The translations under genes were made by a program, and so were the position numbers. The notes under the pieces were generated by a model. That model did not search any database. It was given only the letters and a program-made list of their open reading frames with translations, and was not told the origin of the DNA. Below, piece after piece: positions 45,559 through 54,614 of a stretch of DNA of 64,000 nt. The DNA is taken from positions 62,001 through 126,000 of the forward strand of contig JAGUYK010000006.1 in NCBI GenBank assembly GCA_020061355.1, in the 5' to 3' direction. The stretch's first letter is position 1. Every line of letters starts with the position of its first letter. Source of the DNA: Ignavibacteriales bacterium (GTDB lineage: Bacteria > Bacteroidota > Ignavibacteria > Ignavibacteriales > Melioribacteraceae).

Positions 45559-46354
45559 TAGAATATTTTGTTTTTAAATCAACCCTGTATTTAGTTAAAG
45601 TTGACAAATACTTCTTTGTCACATAATCTTTCCATCCGGTTTCAAACTGTAGTGTTGTAACATTCAGAACGGTGCCGAGGTTGGCGTTAAATTTTATCAT
45701 ACGCACATAATTTTCCTTACCCCACGTTTCAATTATATATTCGGAGAGGAGATAGCCGACAGCATAAATCTTCTGGTTGCCGGAATTATAATCGGTGTTC
45801 AGTTCAGCAAGAGTGGGGAAGTTACCTGCAACGAGGTATGATATGTTCCGCGGGTGAACGAACTCGCCGGATTCATAGATCGCAACAGCTTCCCAGAGCC
45901 ACCGCGGATTATTACCGAAGCTGCTGTTTACATGGAGAGAAACGATGTGAGCAAATTCGTGCAATGCGGTCTGGGGTAAATTATCTCCCCGCTTCAGAAT
46001 CCTCAAAGTAGTTTTGTTATAGATGTAACCTGTTGAACCCCAATAGTTTGTTCCTATATCCCGCTTCATATCATTCTGGAAATGGGTTTCGTCGCTCCAG
46101 ATCTCTATCTTCACTTTGGGGATTGAAGGTACGCTTAGGTCATTCAGGATCCTGTCATAATTTGCATTGAGCTTTTCGAGAATCGGCACAGTGGTGCTGG
46201 TGGAAAGTCCGTCATACAAGACAAACGAGAAATGTTCGGATTCTACCGGTGTAATTCTATCCGGTATCGGACCTGATGTATCTTCCTTGCACGAGGTGTT
46301 CAAAAAAAGGAATAGGATCATCAAAAAAGATTTTGCGATTGCACGCCGGTTCAT
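45545..46354 (-). CDS. Peptidase MA-like zinc protease, lipoprotein
   Basis: A 269-residue protein starting at 46354 (MNRRAIAK). The lipobox ends at Cys22. The zinc motif HEFAH is at residues 132-136, with a downstream Glu-containing [13 protein letters not shown] that supplies the third ligand, as in gluzincin/MA-clan basic secretory-type peptidases. The frame extends 21 codons upstream without a signal sequence. The target is unknown. Confidence 0.82.
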   Translation of the reverse strand: MNRRAIAKSFLMILFLFLNTSCKEDTSGPIPDRITPVESEHFSFVLYDGLSTSTTVPILEKLNANYDRILNDLSVPSIPKVKIEIWSDETHFQNDMKRDIGTNYWGSTGYIYNKTTLRILKRGDNLPQTALHEFAHIVSLHVNSSFGNNPRWLWEAVAIYESGEFVHPRNISYLVAGNFPTLAELNTDYNSGNQKIYAVGYLLSEYIIETWGKENYVRMIKFNANLGTVLNVTTLQFETGWKDYVTKKYLSTLTKYRVDLKTKYSINQL

Positions 46355-46436
46355 TCTATTCACCGCACTAAATTGACATGCGAAATATCGCACATCACCG
46401 GTTAATAGTGTATCCAAATTTTAGGGGACTGCTCTG

Positions 46437-46571
46437 AGATTCTCCCGAGGGGTCCAAAGGACTCCTTCGGAGGATGCCTTCGGCATTCGTCTCCCGACTT
46501 TGTCGGGATCCCCAGAATGACTAATAAAGTGCGCTGTCATTCTGAACCGAACAAAGTGAGGTGAAGAATCT
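46437..46571. repeat. Family A palindromes, long inverted and short direct copy
   Basis: An inverted long version (gattctcccgaggggtccaa ... ccccagaatgac, to about 46521) contains inner stems such as tcccgac/gtcggga. It is followed by a direct copy tgtcattctgaaccgaacaa...gaagaatct at 46535-46571. Confidence 0.75.
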
Positions 46572-46646
46572 AAAGTAGACTGATAAAGCAATAACATTTT
46601 AACCGGGGTTTTCATATTTTATATCAAGCAAAATAAGAGAGACAGC

Positions 46647-46853
46647 ATGAGACAGGTAATAATATATCGCGGTGAGGATAATTATTGGGTTGCCGAATGC
46701 CCGAGCTTGCCCGGATGTATAAGTCAGGGTAAAACTAAAGAAGAAACTCTGGCTAATATTAAAGAAGCAATCGGCGGTTATATTGCGGCATTGAAGGAAG
46801 ACAATCTTCCGGTGCCTGAAGAAAAATTTGATACCATCCTAGTTGCTATATGA
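46647..46853 (+). CDS. hicB: HicB family antitoxin
   Basis: A 68-residue HicB-like protein with the partial RNase H fold signature (DNYWVAECPSLPGCISQGKTKEETL then NIKEAI). It lacks a C-terminal DNA-binding domain, as in short HicB forms. The order is antitoxin first, with a four-base ATGA overlap into the toxin. It neutralises HicA. Confidence 0.92.
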   Translation: MRQVIIYRGEDNYWVAECPSLPGCISQGKTKEETLANIKEAIGGYIAALKEDNLPVPEEKFDTILVAI

Positions 46854-47071
46854 GCGGACTTCCAAGAATTTCCGGAAAAGAGTGTTTAAAGGCTTTTACT
46901 AAGTCCGGTTTTATTCTGAAGCGCCAGGAAGGAAGTCATATGATAATCAGGAAAGAGAATCCATTTGTTCAATTGGTTATCCCCGACCATAAAGAACTTG
47001 ACAGGGGAACACTACGTGCAATTATACGCCAATCGGGATTAACAATTGAAGAATTCAAATCTCTCTTGTAG
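46850..47071 (+). CDS. hicA: HicA family mRNA interferase toxin
   Basis: A 73-residue dsRNA-binding-fold toxin. The conserved catalytic His30 is in the motif GSHMIIRK, and the tail ends with LRAIIRQSGLTIEEF, both typical of HicA. It is coupled to hicB by overlapping start and stop codons. Confidence 0.93.
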   Translation: MSGLPRISGKECLKAFTKSGFILKRQEGSHMIIRKENPFVQLVIPDHKELDRGTLRAIIRQSGLTIEEFKSLL

Positions 47072-47087
47072 AAAAAGATTTTACACA

Positions 47088-47273
47088 ATGAAAATTAAAC
47101 CAATAAAAACAAAAAAAGATTACGAGGCTGCGCTTAAGAAAATAGATGAACTTTTCAATGCAAGACCCGGCACAAAGGAAGGTAATCTTCTTGACGTTCT
47201 TGTTACTCTGGTTGAAGCATACGAACAGAAACACTTTGCTATCGGGATGCAGAATAATAATCAGCAAAGGTAA
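47088..47273 (+). pseudogene. Truncated HigA-like antitoxin (N-terminal part only)
   Basis: A 61-residue ORF starting MKIKPIKTKKDYEAALKKID, with GNLLDVLVTLVEAYEQKHFAI. This is the N-terminal region of HigA-type antitoxins, which normally continue with PxPxEAI and an HTH domain. Here the frame ends with IGMQNNNQQR, so the DNA-binding half is missing. The break falls right at the repeat cluster starting at 47280. No HigB toxin is present. Confidence 0.7.
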
Positions 47274-47279
47274 AGATCA

Positions 47280-47524
47280 ATATTAATCCGCGCTAATCCG
47301 TTTAAGCCGCAAGAGACTGAAAAACAAGTTTGTAAAATCCGCGTTGAAGACTAAAAAAATAAATCATTCCCGCGAATAAGAAGCGTAATAGAACGCAGAT
47401 GATTCTTCACGTTGTTCAGAATCATACGCGGATTCAGCGGATTAACGCAGATAGAGAAAAGGAATAAGAAAGAAATCTTAAATCCGTGTAAATCTGATCA
47501 ATCAGCGTTATCCGCGTTCTATTC
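47280..47524. repeat. Stack of family B repeats with a nested family A copy
   Basis: A degenerate family B copy lies at about 47280-47335. A direct copy starts gaacgcagat at 47391 and is interrupted at 47401-47424 by gattcttcacgttgttcaga, an inverted family A fragment, then resumes with acgcggattcagcggattaa. An inverted family B copy spans 47479-47524 and ends atccgcgttctatt. Confidence 0.75.
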
Positions 47525-47558
47525 TATGAAATAATTTTACTTTTGCAATGAGCGTTTA

Positions 47559-48641
47559 TCATTTTGCAGCAGGTAAAATGTAATTTGCAATTATGCTTAT
47601 TACACCGCGCTCCTGCGCATCGGCGGAGTCCCAATCGCCATCAGGAAACGACTGCGTTGCAATGATCATATTAAGTGATGGTACACAGAACACAAACTGT
47701 CCGCCGTGTCCAATCCCCGAAAAAACTTTATAACCGTTCACCTCACCGAGCCACCATAAATATCCATAACCCGTTTTACTCCACTGACCCCATGGGGTTG
47801 TACCCGTTCCCGAATAAGTTACAAGCGATTTATTGACCCACTCTTCGGGAACGATCCGATTACCATCGAGCATTCCTTTATTTAAATAGATCAGTCCGAG
47901 CACCGCCATATCGCGTGTAGTAAGGTTGATATCGTTGCCGCCGAAATAATTTCCCTGCGGGTCTTTTGGCCAGGCACGCACATCGAAACCGCACGAACCA
48001 AAGAAATTTTCTTTAGCGAAATCGAATGTACTTTTGCCGCAAGCTCTTGTAAGCAGTGCGGATAAAAGGTGTGTGCCTGCTGTTGTGTATTGCATTCTTG
48101 TACCGGGATCGAATGACAAAGTTGAGCTCAAAATTGTTTTAACCCAATCGCTGCTGTTAGTGAATGTAAAATAGAATTCCTGATCACCCTTAATGCCGGC
48201 TCTCATCTTTATTAGATTATCAATCGTTACATTGTTGATGCGGGAATCGGTTATGAATTGTTGGTACTCGGGGAAATAATCAACAACCTTGCGGTCGAGA
48301 CTCAGGATTCCTTTTTCAACTGCAATGCCGAACAGTGCCGACAAAAAACTTTTCGAAACTGACCTGATAGTTTGATAACTTGAAACACTTTTACCGTTGA
48401 AATATTTTTCTACCGCTATTTTCCCGTTTCTTATAATCACAATTGAATTGATGTAGCCGGTGTTCATGGCTTCGCTGAATGCGCTGTTAATCAGATCGGT
48501 ATTAAATCCTTCTATTGTCGGATTGGATAATTCCCACTGGTAACTTTTGAAGCTGGTTTCCTCAACCGGATCTGATACGCATGAACTAAAAAGGAGTAGA
48601 ATTGAAATGTGGGGAAGGAGACGCTTAATTAACTTTTTCAT
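47559..48641 (-). CDS. Serine hydrolase, beta-lactamase (class C-like) family lipoprotein
   Basis: A 360-residue protein starting at 48641, where ggag sits eight bases upstream; the longer frame from 48674 is less likely. The lipobox is at Cys21 (LFSSC). The catalytic SxxK is S94-V-S-K97, and a GHGGQF segment provides the third motif. These are DD-peptidase/esterase-type enzymes of the periplasm. The substrate is unknown. Confidence 0.88.
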   Translation of the reverse strand: MKKLIKRLLPHISILLLFSSCVSDPVEETSFKSYQWELSNPTIEGFNTDLINSAFSEAMNTGYINSIVIIRNGKIAVEKYFNGKSVSSYQTIRSVSKSFLSALFGIAVEKGILSLDRKVVDYFPEYQQFITDSRINNVTIDNLIKMRAGIKGDQEFYFTFTNSSDWVKTILSSTLSFDPGTRMQYTTAGTHLLSALLTRACGKSTFDFAKENFFGSCGFDVRAWPKDPQGNYFGGNDINLTTRDMAVLGLIYLNKGMLDGNRIVPEEWVNKSLVTYSGTGTTPWGQWSKTGYGYLWWLGEVNGYKVFSGIGHGGQFVFCVPSLNMIIATQSFPDGDWDSADAQERGVISIIANYILPAAK

Positions 48642-48790
48642 AATAACTCCGAAACGCATATTGAATCCGGTCAAAATTTAATCGGGATGGGTATGATAGT
48701 CAAAGCAAATAATTTGGAGGAGGTTCAGCAGGTTGATGTTGCAAACATTTATGCTGAATTTAGCAACAGCAATTTAAGCACTCTTTGAAA

Positions 48791-48913
48791 ATGAAAAAGA
48801 AGAAACCGAAGAAGAAAAAGATACGCGTTCCTCTGCCGAAGCAGTTACCAAAGGTAAAAGAATCGGGCAAAGTTTATAAAAGAAGCCGAACGAAAAAGAT
48901 TGCGCAGGATTGA
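48791..48913 (+). CDS. Small very basic protein, unknown
   Basis: A 40-residue ORF beginning with a Lys/Pro-rich stretch (M-K-K-K-K-P then four Lys), then IRVPLPKQLPKV and KVYKRSRTKKIAQD. It holds 16 Lys and 3 Arg. The V-P-L-P-K-Q pattern resembles short basic proteins that I recall as annotated hypotheticals in Bacteroidota genomes. No clear ribosome binding site; it ends just before the MoxR gene's stop on the other strand. Confidence 0.5.
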   Translation: MKKKKPKKKKIRVPLPKQLPKVKESGKVYKRSRTKKIAQD

Positions 48914-48916
48914 AAG

Positions 48917-50422
48917 TTATCTATAATCTTCCTCATCGCTGTAATCACCCGGTTCCGACTGCGAGAACATACTGCTGAGCATATCTTTGAATTGCAGCCC
49001 GAAATCGATGTGATATTTGCTCAGCATCGAATATTCCGATAGACCGTGAAGTGCAAACTCCATCAGCAATAATTTATTCTCTTCGATTTCATCAGAATGA
49101 AATTTATTAACAAGTTCTTTCAATCCGGGAACCGATAACAATGCTTTTTTATATTCTGCATTCGTCAGATTATTCAGAAGATCAACATGATTTCCTTTAG
49201 AGAACCAGGCAACAATTTCCTGATACGGATTAGATTCGCTCTTCTTTTTAACTTTATCCGGACTCGGGAAAGAATGAGCGAATTGAGTTTTAATAGCTTT
49301 GCCGATAAGTATGCTCGCAACTTTAACGGGACCTTCCTGCTCGCCTTCGTAAACGAGTTCAACCTTACCTGTTATTGATGGAATCACTCCAATCAGGTCG
49401 GAGATGCGGATGTTTGTAGACTTTTCATTGTTAATCAATGTTCTCCGCTCTGCATAACTTACAATATTTTCGTAAGCAGAGATTGTTAAACGCGCAGAGA
49501 CTCCGCTCTTCGAATCGACGAATTCACTATCGCGTGCTTCGAAAGCAATTTGCTCAATCAGATTTTTGATAAGCTCTGATGTTTTTACTTTCTGAGTTTG
49601 TTCCGCTGCTAACCGCGCTTCCTGTTCCGTAATTTTTTTAGAAATCGGAATTGTTTTGGGATAGTGGGTTAGAATTTGCGAATCGATCCGGTCTTTAAGC
49701 GGAGTTACGATTGAGCCGCGGTTTGTATAATCCTCCGGATTTGCAGTGAAGACAAACTGAACATCGAGCGGAAGACGAATCTTAAATCCCCGTATCTGAA
49801 CGTCCTTTTCCTGAAGAATATTGAAAAGCGCAACCTGAATTCTTGCCTGGAGATCGGGCAGCTCGTTTATAACAAATATTCCTCTGTGCGAGCGTGGAAT
49901 TAATCCGAAGTGAATTACACGTTCGTCTGAGTAATGAAGTTTGAGTGAAGCTGCTTTTATCGGGTCAACATCTCCTATCAGATCTGCAATCGTTACGTCT
50001 GGTGTTGCGAGTTTTTCCGTGTAGCGCTCGTTTTTGTGAATCCATTTAACCGGAGTATCGTCGCCAAGTTCATTCAGTTTATCCTTTGCATAACGAGAAA
50101 GGGGATTAAAGGGGTCATCATTCAATTCCGAATCTTCTATTACGGGAATATATTCGTCCAGCAGATGGATCATCATTCTTGCAATTTTTGTTTTTGCCTG
50201 TCCGCGCAGACCGAGCAGAATGATATTGTGTTTGGAGAGGATTGCTGTTTGAATATCGGGGATAACCGTTTCTTCATAACCGATAATATTATCGAACGGA
50301 TTCTTTTTATTCTTCAGTATATCGATCAGGTTTTTTCGCATCTCTTCTTTAATTGAAAGCGATTTATAACCGCTTGATTTCAACTGACCGAATGTTTTTA
50401 TTTTTTCTAAATCTTTTATCAT
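48917..50422 (-). CDS. MoxR/magnesium-chelatase-like AAA+ ATPase
   Basis: A 501-residue AAA+ protein. Walker A is the GLRGQAKT variant at residues 71-78. The chelatase-type insert with GLIPRSHRGIFVINELPDL (sensor/Walker B region) and FVFTANPEDYTNRGSIVTPLKDR follow. The tail of about 150 residues is specific to this group. It lies 12 bases downstream of its VWA partner. Such pairs (RavA-ViaA, CoxD-CoxE, BchI-BchD) act as metal-insertion or assembly chaperones. The client here is not known. Confidence 0.88.
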   Translation of the reverse strand: MIKDLEKIKTFGQLKSSGYKSLSIKEEMRKNLIDILKNKKNPFDNIIGYEETVIPDIQTAILSKHNIILLGLRGQAKTKIARMMIHLLDEYIPVIEDSELNDDPFNPLSRYAKDKLNELGDDTPVKWIHKNERYTEKLATPDVTIADLIGDVDPIKAASLKLHYSDERVIHFGLIPRSHRGIFVINELPDLQARIQVALFNILQEKDVQIRGFKIRLPLDVQFVFTANPEDYTNRGSIVTPLKDRIDSQILTHYPKTIPISKKITEQEARLAAEQTQKVKTSELIKNLIEQIAFEARDSEFVDSKSGVSARLTISAYENIVSYAERRTLINNEKSTNIRISDLIGVIPSITGKVELVYEGEQEGPVKVASILIGKAIKTQFAHSFPSPDKVKKKSESNPYQEIVAWFSKGNHVDLLNNLTNAEYKKALLSVPGLKELVNKFHSDEIEENKLLLMEFALHGLSEYSMLSKYHIDFGLQFKDMLSSMFSQSEPGDYSDEEDYR

Positions 50423-50434
50423 TGTATTCCTTTC

Positions 50435-51535
50435 TTATCTAACTCTTTTTCTTCTGTTGCGGACGAAATCTTCAAAGACAAATTCGCCCAGACCGGATAA
50501 ACTGCTGTAATAAGCTTTGCCCTGATTCACTTTTGTAAATTCACGAACAAAGCTTTGAAGGTACGGATCGCGTGCAATCATAAATGTTGTGATTGTAATT
50601 CCCAGCTTCTTGCATTGCGCTGCATGATCTAAAGTTTTGTTTATTATTTTACGGTCGAGTCCGAAACTGTTCTTGTAATATTTTATTCCAATTTTAAGAC
50701 ACGTCGGCTTGCCGTCGGTTATCATAAATATCTGTTTATTCTTGTTCTTCTTGCGGCGTAGAATATCCATTGCAAGCTGAAGTCCTGCAACCGTATTTGT
50801 ATGAAACGGTCCGACTTTCAGGTACGGTAAATCTTTAATCTCTATACTCCAGGCATCGTCGCCGAATGCAATTATATCTAACGTGTCTTTGGGATATTGA
50901 GTTGTAATAAGTTCCGACAGAGCCATAGCAACTTTTTTTGCGGGAGTGATTCGATCTTCACCGTAAAGAATCATCGAGTGAGAGATGTCGATCATCAATA
51001 CGGTTGAAGATGAGGATTTATAATCCCGTTCTTCAATTTCAAGATCGTCCTCGTTAAGTGTAAATTCGTTTATACCGTGTTTGATCTGCGCATTTTTTAT
51101 TGATGAAGTAACATCAATCTGGTCGAGCATATCGCCGAACTGATAATCACGCCGGTCGGATGTTTTTTCATCGCCTTCGCCTGTAAAAGAAGTTTGATGA
51201 TTTCCCTTGCCGGCTTTTTTCAACTTGCTGAAAATCTCTTCGAGTGAGCGCCGGCGGATTTCACGCTCTGACTTAGAGGACATTTCAAAATTGCCTGGCT
51301 GATTTTCATTCTCCTTAATGTATCCGTTATCCTTCAGATCCTGAATGAAATCACCAACACCGTACTCATCGGATGTAATGTTATACTTCCGGTCAAGTTC
51401 GTTGAGATAGCTTAACGCCTCCGGAACATCACCGGCGGTAATATTCAATAACTGGAGGAAGATATTAAGGAGCTGCTGAAACTGATCAGCCCCGGAATCT
51501 CCGGGAATGAAATCTGTGAATCTGAATCCGATCAT
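50435..51535 (-). CDS. VWA domain protein, partner of the AAA+ ATPase
   Basis: A 366-residue protein. A charged, likely helical N-terminal half precedes a C-terminal von Willebrand A domain with the MIDAS motif D183-I-S-H-S187 and the later ITDGKPTC. No signal peptide, so cytoplasmic. Gene order VWA then MoxR, with 12 bases between, indicates a functional unit. Confidence 0.88.
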   Translation of the reverse strand: MIGFRFTDFIPGDSGADQFQQLLNIFLQLLNITAGDVPEALSYLNELDRKYNITSDEYGVGDFIQDLKDNGYIKENENQPGNFEMSSKSEREIRRRSLEEIFSKLKKAGKGNHQTSFTGEGDEKTSDRRDYQFGDMLDQIDVTSSIKNAQIKHGINEFTLNEDDLEIEERDYKSSSSTVLMIDISHSMILYGEDRITPAKKVAMALSELITTQYPKDTLDIIAFGDDAWSIEIKDLPYLKVGPFHTNTVAGLQLAMDILRRKKNKNKQIFMITDGKPTCLKIGIKYYKNSFGLDRKIINKTLDHAAQCKKLGITITTFMIARDPYLQSFVREFTKVNQGKAYYSSLSGLGEFVFEDFVRNRRKRVR

Positions 51536-51688
51536 CGGCTTTTTATCTTATAAACCAATAACCGGAAGATTAAGTTCTATTAAAAAATCTCCGTTGATAA
51601 AAAAATAATTATAAAAAAGCCGAACGGGAACTGAATATAGAAAGGGTGTGTTACGTTATCAAACCACAATAAAAAGGAAGGAAGTAAA

Positions 51689-52180
51689 ATGAAAAATAGA
51701 TTAATCGCATCATTCTTGTTTGTATTATTGTTCACAATATCATTATCCGCACAGAAAAAGGATATTGTTACAGTTGCCGTTGAAGCCGGAAGTTTCAAGA
51801 CGCTTGCAACAGCTTTAACTGAAGCCGGTTTGGTTGAAACATTAAAAGGAGAGGGTCCTTTTACAGTATTTGCACCGACAGATGAAGCATTTGCAAAACT
51901 TCCGAAAGGTACGCTTGAAGGATTATTAAAAGATAAAGAAGCATTAAAGAAAGTTCTTCTCTATCATGTTGTAAGCGGCAATGTTTCTTCTAAGGATGTT
52001 GTAAAACTGAATAAAGCAAAAACTGTTGGCGGTCAGGATGTGATGATTAAAGTAAAAGACGGAAAAGTTTACATCAATAAATCGCAAGTTACAGCTGCCG
52101 ATATTCAGGCATCTAACGGAGTAATTCACATTATCGACACCGTTCTAATTCCAAAAGAAGACAAAAAGAAATCCTACTAA
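51689..52180 (+). CDS. Fasciclin domain protein, secreted
   Basis: A 163-residue protein with a signal peptide (about 1-21, SLSAQ) and one fasciclin domain: [17 protein letters not shown], the H1 box [17 protein letters not shown], then LLYHVVSG and the H2 box [15 protein letters not shown]. Fasciclin modules mediate adhesion. A good ribosome binding site (aaggaagg) precedes the ATG. Confidence 0.93.
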   Translation: MKNRLIASFLFVLLFTISLSAQKKDIVTVAVEAGSFKTLATALTEAGLVETLKGEGPFTVFAPTDEAFAKLPKGTLEGLLKDKEALKKVLLYHVVSGNVSSKDVVKLNKAKTVGGQDVMIKVKDGKVYINKSQVTAADIQASNGVIHIIDTVLIPKEDKKKSY

Positions 52181-52189
52181 TCATTCCAG

Positions 52190-52208
52190 GGGGCTTGAAT
52201 AAAGCCCC
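52190..52208 (+). terminator. Hairpin after fasciclin gene
   Basis: The stem ggggctt/aagcccc (52190-52196 and 52202-52208) has a five-base loop and starts nine bases after the stop codon. It is followed by ttgtcaattct, a weak T tract. Confidence 0.6.
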
Positions 52209-52269
52209 TTGTCAATTCTAAACTTTCTTTCCCCGATAATTGTTATTTTTCAAAAGGGAATATTCGCTA

Positions 52270-52875
52270 ATGAACAACACAAAACTATTTGTTTTATTGC
52301 TGATTCTATTTTTGATTATGATGACGCCTGTAAAGGCTCAGAACATCGATCAGATCCGCTCATTCGAAAACAAAAGAATCGGAATTAACAAAACCGGAAT
52401 GATAGTTCTCGGATCCTGGGCTATTGGAAATATTCTGGCAGGGGCTTATGGAAATTATAAATATACCGGTCAGACAAAATATTTCCACCAGTTCAATGCG
52501 ATGTGGAATGTTGTAAATTTCGGCATAGCTGCTTTCGGTTATTTTAATGCTGCCGGTTCAGATCCGAATTCAATGACAGCAACACAAATATTGAAAGAAT
52601 ACAACTCTCTCCAGAATTTTCTTCTATTGAACGCCGGTTTGGATGCGGCTTATATCGTAACCGGATTATATCTGAAAGAACGGTCAAAAAATTCTACTAA
52701 TGCAGAACGATTGCGGGGATATGGAAACAGTCTCCTTCTTCAGGGTGGATTTCTTTTAGCTTTCGATGTAGCGCTCTATTTCATTCATCAGAATAATGCA
52801 AATATAAATCTTTATCCGCATCTGGAAAGTTTATTAAGAGGCGGAGTTGGAATTGGTTTGAGGGTAATTCTGTAA
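52270..52875 (+). CDS. Membrane protein, unknown function (DUF6992-like)
   Basis: A 201-residue protein with a signal peptide (ending VKAQ) and three or four further hydrophobic segments (GMIVLGSWAIGNILAGAYG, WNVVNFGIAAFGYF). Family assignment to DUF6992 is from memory and tentative. I chose the ATG at 52270 because the longer frame puts ten extra residues before the signal. Followed after one base by an outer-membrane protein gene. Confidence 0.65.
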   Translation: MNNTKLFVLLLILFLIMMTPVKAQNIDQIRSFENKRIGINKTGMIVLGSWAIGNILAGAYGNYKYTGQTKYFHQFNAMWNVVNFGIAAFGYFNAAGSDPNSMTATQILKEYNSLQNFLLLNAGLDAAYIVTGLYLKERSKNSTNAERLRGYGNSLLLQGGFLLAFDVALYFIHQNNANINLYPHLESLLRGGVGIGLRVIL

Positions 52876-52876
52876 T

Positions 52877-53866
52877 ATGAAAGCCAGAGGTATTAAAAAT
52901 AATAATCTTCTATCAATCCTCTTTTGGGTGGTATTATTACCGCCGGTAATTACTTCGGGTCAATCGCTCGAAAAATTCAGGATGATCTGGGAGGCGCGTT
53001 ACGATAACATTTCATTCGGCGATAAGCAGAACAGAATCCAGGCATCTTTAAGAATTCCTTTCGAAATAAATTTATTTGACGACTATTATCTTATCGGACT
53101 TACATCAACAGGGGGTAATTTTACATCGCGCTGGGAAACCGTAAAAGATTTCCGGGTAAGTGGTGAAAACAGGCGGTTCAATCTTAATCTCAGGCAATTA
53201 TTCATTCAGAAAAAGTGGGAGAGTTCTCGTATTCAGATCGGATCTGTTCCAACTGTTAAGGGGTATGTTTCAAGCACCGGACTCGGAAGCAACGGATGGA
53301 TCGACGGCGGAAGGTTTCAGTTCAATATCTCATCTGCAATTGTTGAGTTTGTAGGAGGAAGTTTAACCGACCTTAATACACCCAACTTCCTGGACAGAAA
53401 CTTCATTCTTAATTACTTCGAAACAGAGATCTCAAAGAAATTCGGTGAAAATACGCTCGCAGAAATATCGTATGAAAGATTAGGAAAGGATGATTACCTG
53501 AGAGGAGAATACCGCGTAGATTTCTACCCGGTGGATAAAAATTATTTCCAGCTTACGCTGGAGTCTTTCATTCATCTTAACAATTCATCCGCAAGCTACG
53601 GTATAACTTTCGAGTCCGATCTTCTTAAATGGTTCGATGAAAATCTTGAAGAATATGCGGAACTAAAAATCTATTTTAATCATACTGATGAAAAAATTGG
53701 AACAAGAGGATTTTTAACAGATGATTTCTACCGTTTCGGGAATACATTAACGGTTGAATTGACGGGTAAAATAACAGATGACAAAAAAATCAGATGGTTC
53801 TCAGAAAATTACATCAGCAAAGACCCGCGATTTTTAGCAGGGCTAAGAATTGATCTTGAAAAATGA
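52877..53866 (+). CDS. Putative outer-membrane beta-barrel protein
   Basis: A 329-residue protein with an N-terminal hydrophobic signal ending near TSGQS, then alternating polar/aromatic strands throughout (LRIPFEINLFDDYYLIGL, QLTLESFIHLNN). No enzyme motifs. It begins one base after the previous stop, so the two are co-transcribed. It overlaps the beginning of a longer SDR frame, but the SDR very likely starts at 53883. Confidence 0.65.
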   Translation: MKARGIKNNNLLSILFWVVLLPPVITSGQSLEKFRMIWEARYDNISFGDKQNRIQASLRIPFEINLFDDYYLIGLTSTGGNFTSRWETVKDFRVSGENRRFNLNLRQLFIQKKWESSRIQIGSVPTVKGYVSSTGLGSNGWIDGGRFQFNISSAIVEFVGGSLTDLNTPNFLDRNFILNYFETEISKKFGENTLAEISYERLGKDDYLRGEYRVDFYPVDKNYFQLTLESFIHLNNSSASYGITFESDLLKWFDENLEEYAELKIYFNHTDEKIGTRGFLTDDFYRFGNTLTVELTGKITDDKKIRWFSENYISKDPRFLAGLRIDLEK

Positions 53867-53882
53867 AATAGAAGGGGAACAA

Positions 53883-54581
53883 ATGAAAACTTTCTTAGTT
53901 ATCGGCGGAACCTCGGGAATTGGTCTTGAATTAACAAAACTATTAAGTAAAAACGGTGACCGTGTAATTGTTCTTTCAAGAGAAAAAAGAAATCTTGAAG
54001 ACCTTGAAAATGTCGAATTTCTCCGGTATGATGTAACTGGCACAGAGCCGCTTCCAAAAATCGATGCGCCAATTTATGGCCTTGCCTACTGTCCGGGCAC
54101 AATAAATCTTAAGCCGTTCAAAACATTAAAGGCAGAAGATTATCAGAAAGATTTTGAAGTAAACCTGCTCGGTGCTGTAAAAATAATAAACGGATATTTG
54201 CCGAATTTGAAATCTGCCGGGAATTCAAGTACAGTTTTGTTTAGTACTGTAGCTGTTCAGACGGGAATGCAATATCATGCATCGATTGCGGCTGCAAAGG
54301 GGGCTGTAGAGGGGTTAACAAGAACTCTTGCCGCTGAATTTTCGCCATCAATAAGAGTAAATTGCATAGCTCCTTCTATTACATATACTCCGCTGGCAGA
54401 TAAATTATTAAACCATGAATCAAAACTTAAAGCATCAGAAGACCGTCATCCGTTAAAACGAATTGGCAACTCTGCAGAAATTGCAGAACTAGCTGCATTC
54501 CTGTTATCAGATAATGCAGGATTTATTACCGGACAAATTATTAAAGTTGATGGCGGAATATCATCTATTAAAAACATTTAA
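53883..54581 (+). CDS. SDR family protein lacking the catalytic tyrosine
   Basis: A 232-residue short-chain dehydrogenase fold. The cofactor loop GGTSGIGLEL is at residues 7-16, and the GINCIAPS-type strand appears as RVNCIAPSITYTPLADKL. The YxxxK active-site motif reads IAAAK (in YHASIAAAKGAVEGL), so the Tyr position is Ile. Start chosen at the ATG after gaagggga. It leads a short run with a flavin-reductase-like protein and a TIGR03643 protein, convergent with a photolyase gene. Confidence 0.88.
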   Translation: MKTFLVIGGTSGIGLELTKLLSKNGDRVIVLSREKRNLEDLENVEFLRYDVTGTEPLPKIDAPIYGLAYCPGTINLKPFKTLKAEDYQKDFEVNLLGAVKIINGYLPNLKSAGNSSTVLFSTVAVQTGMQYHASIAAAKGAVEGLTRTLAAEFSPSIRVNCIAPSITYTPLADKLLNHESKLKASEDRHPLKRIGNSAEIAELAAFLLSDNAGFITGQIIKVDGGISSIKNI

Positions 54582-54614
54582 CTCAGGGCCCTTGTGTCTT
54601 AGCGAGAAATAAAA

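Noticed and set aside
39728-47558. CRISPR array among the clustered repeats
   Set aside because: The repeats are palindromic, differ in length and orientation, and lack equal-sized unique spacers; no cas genes are present.
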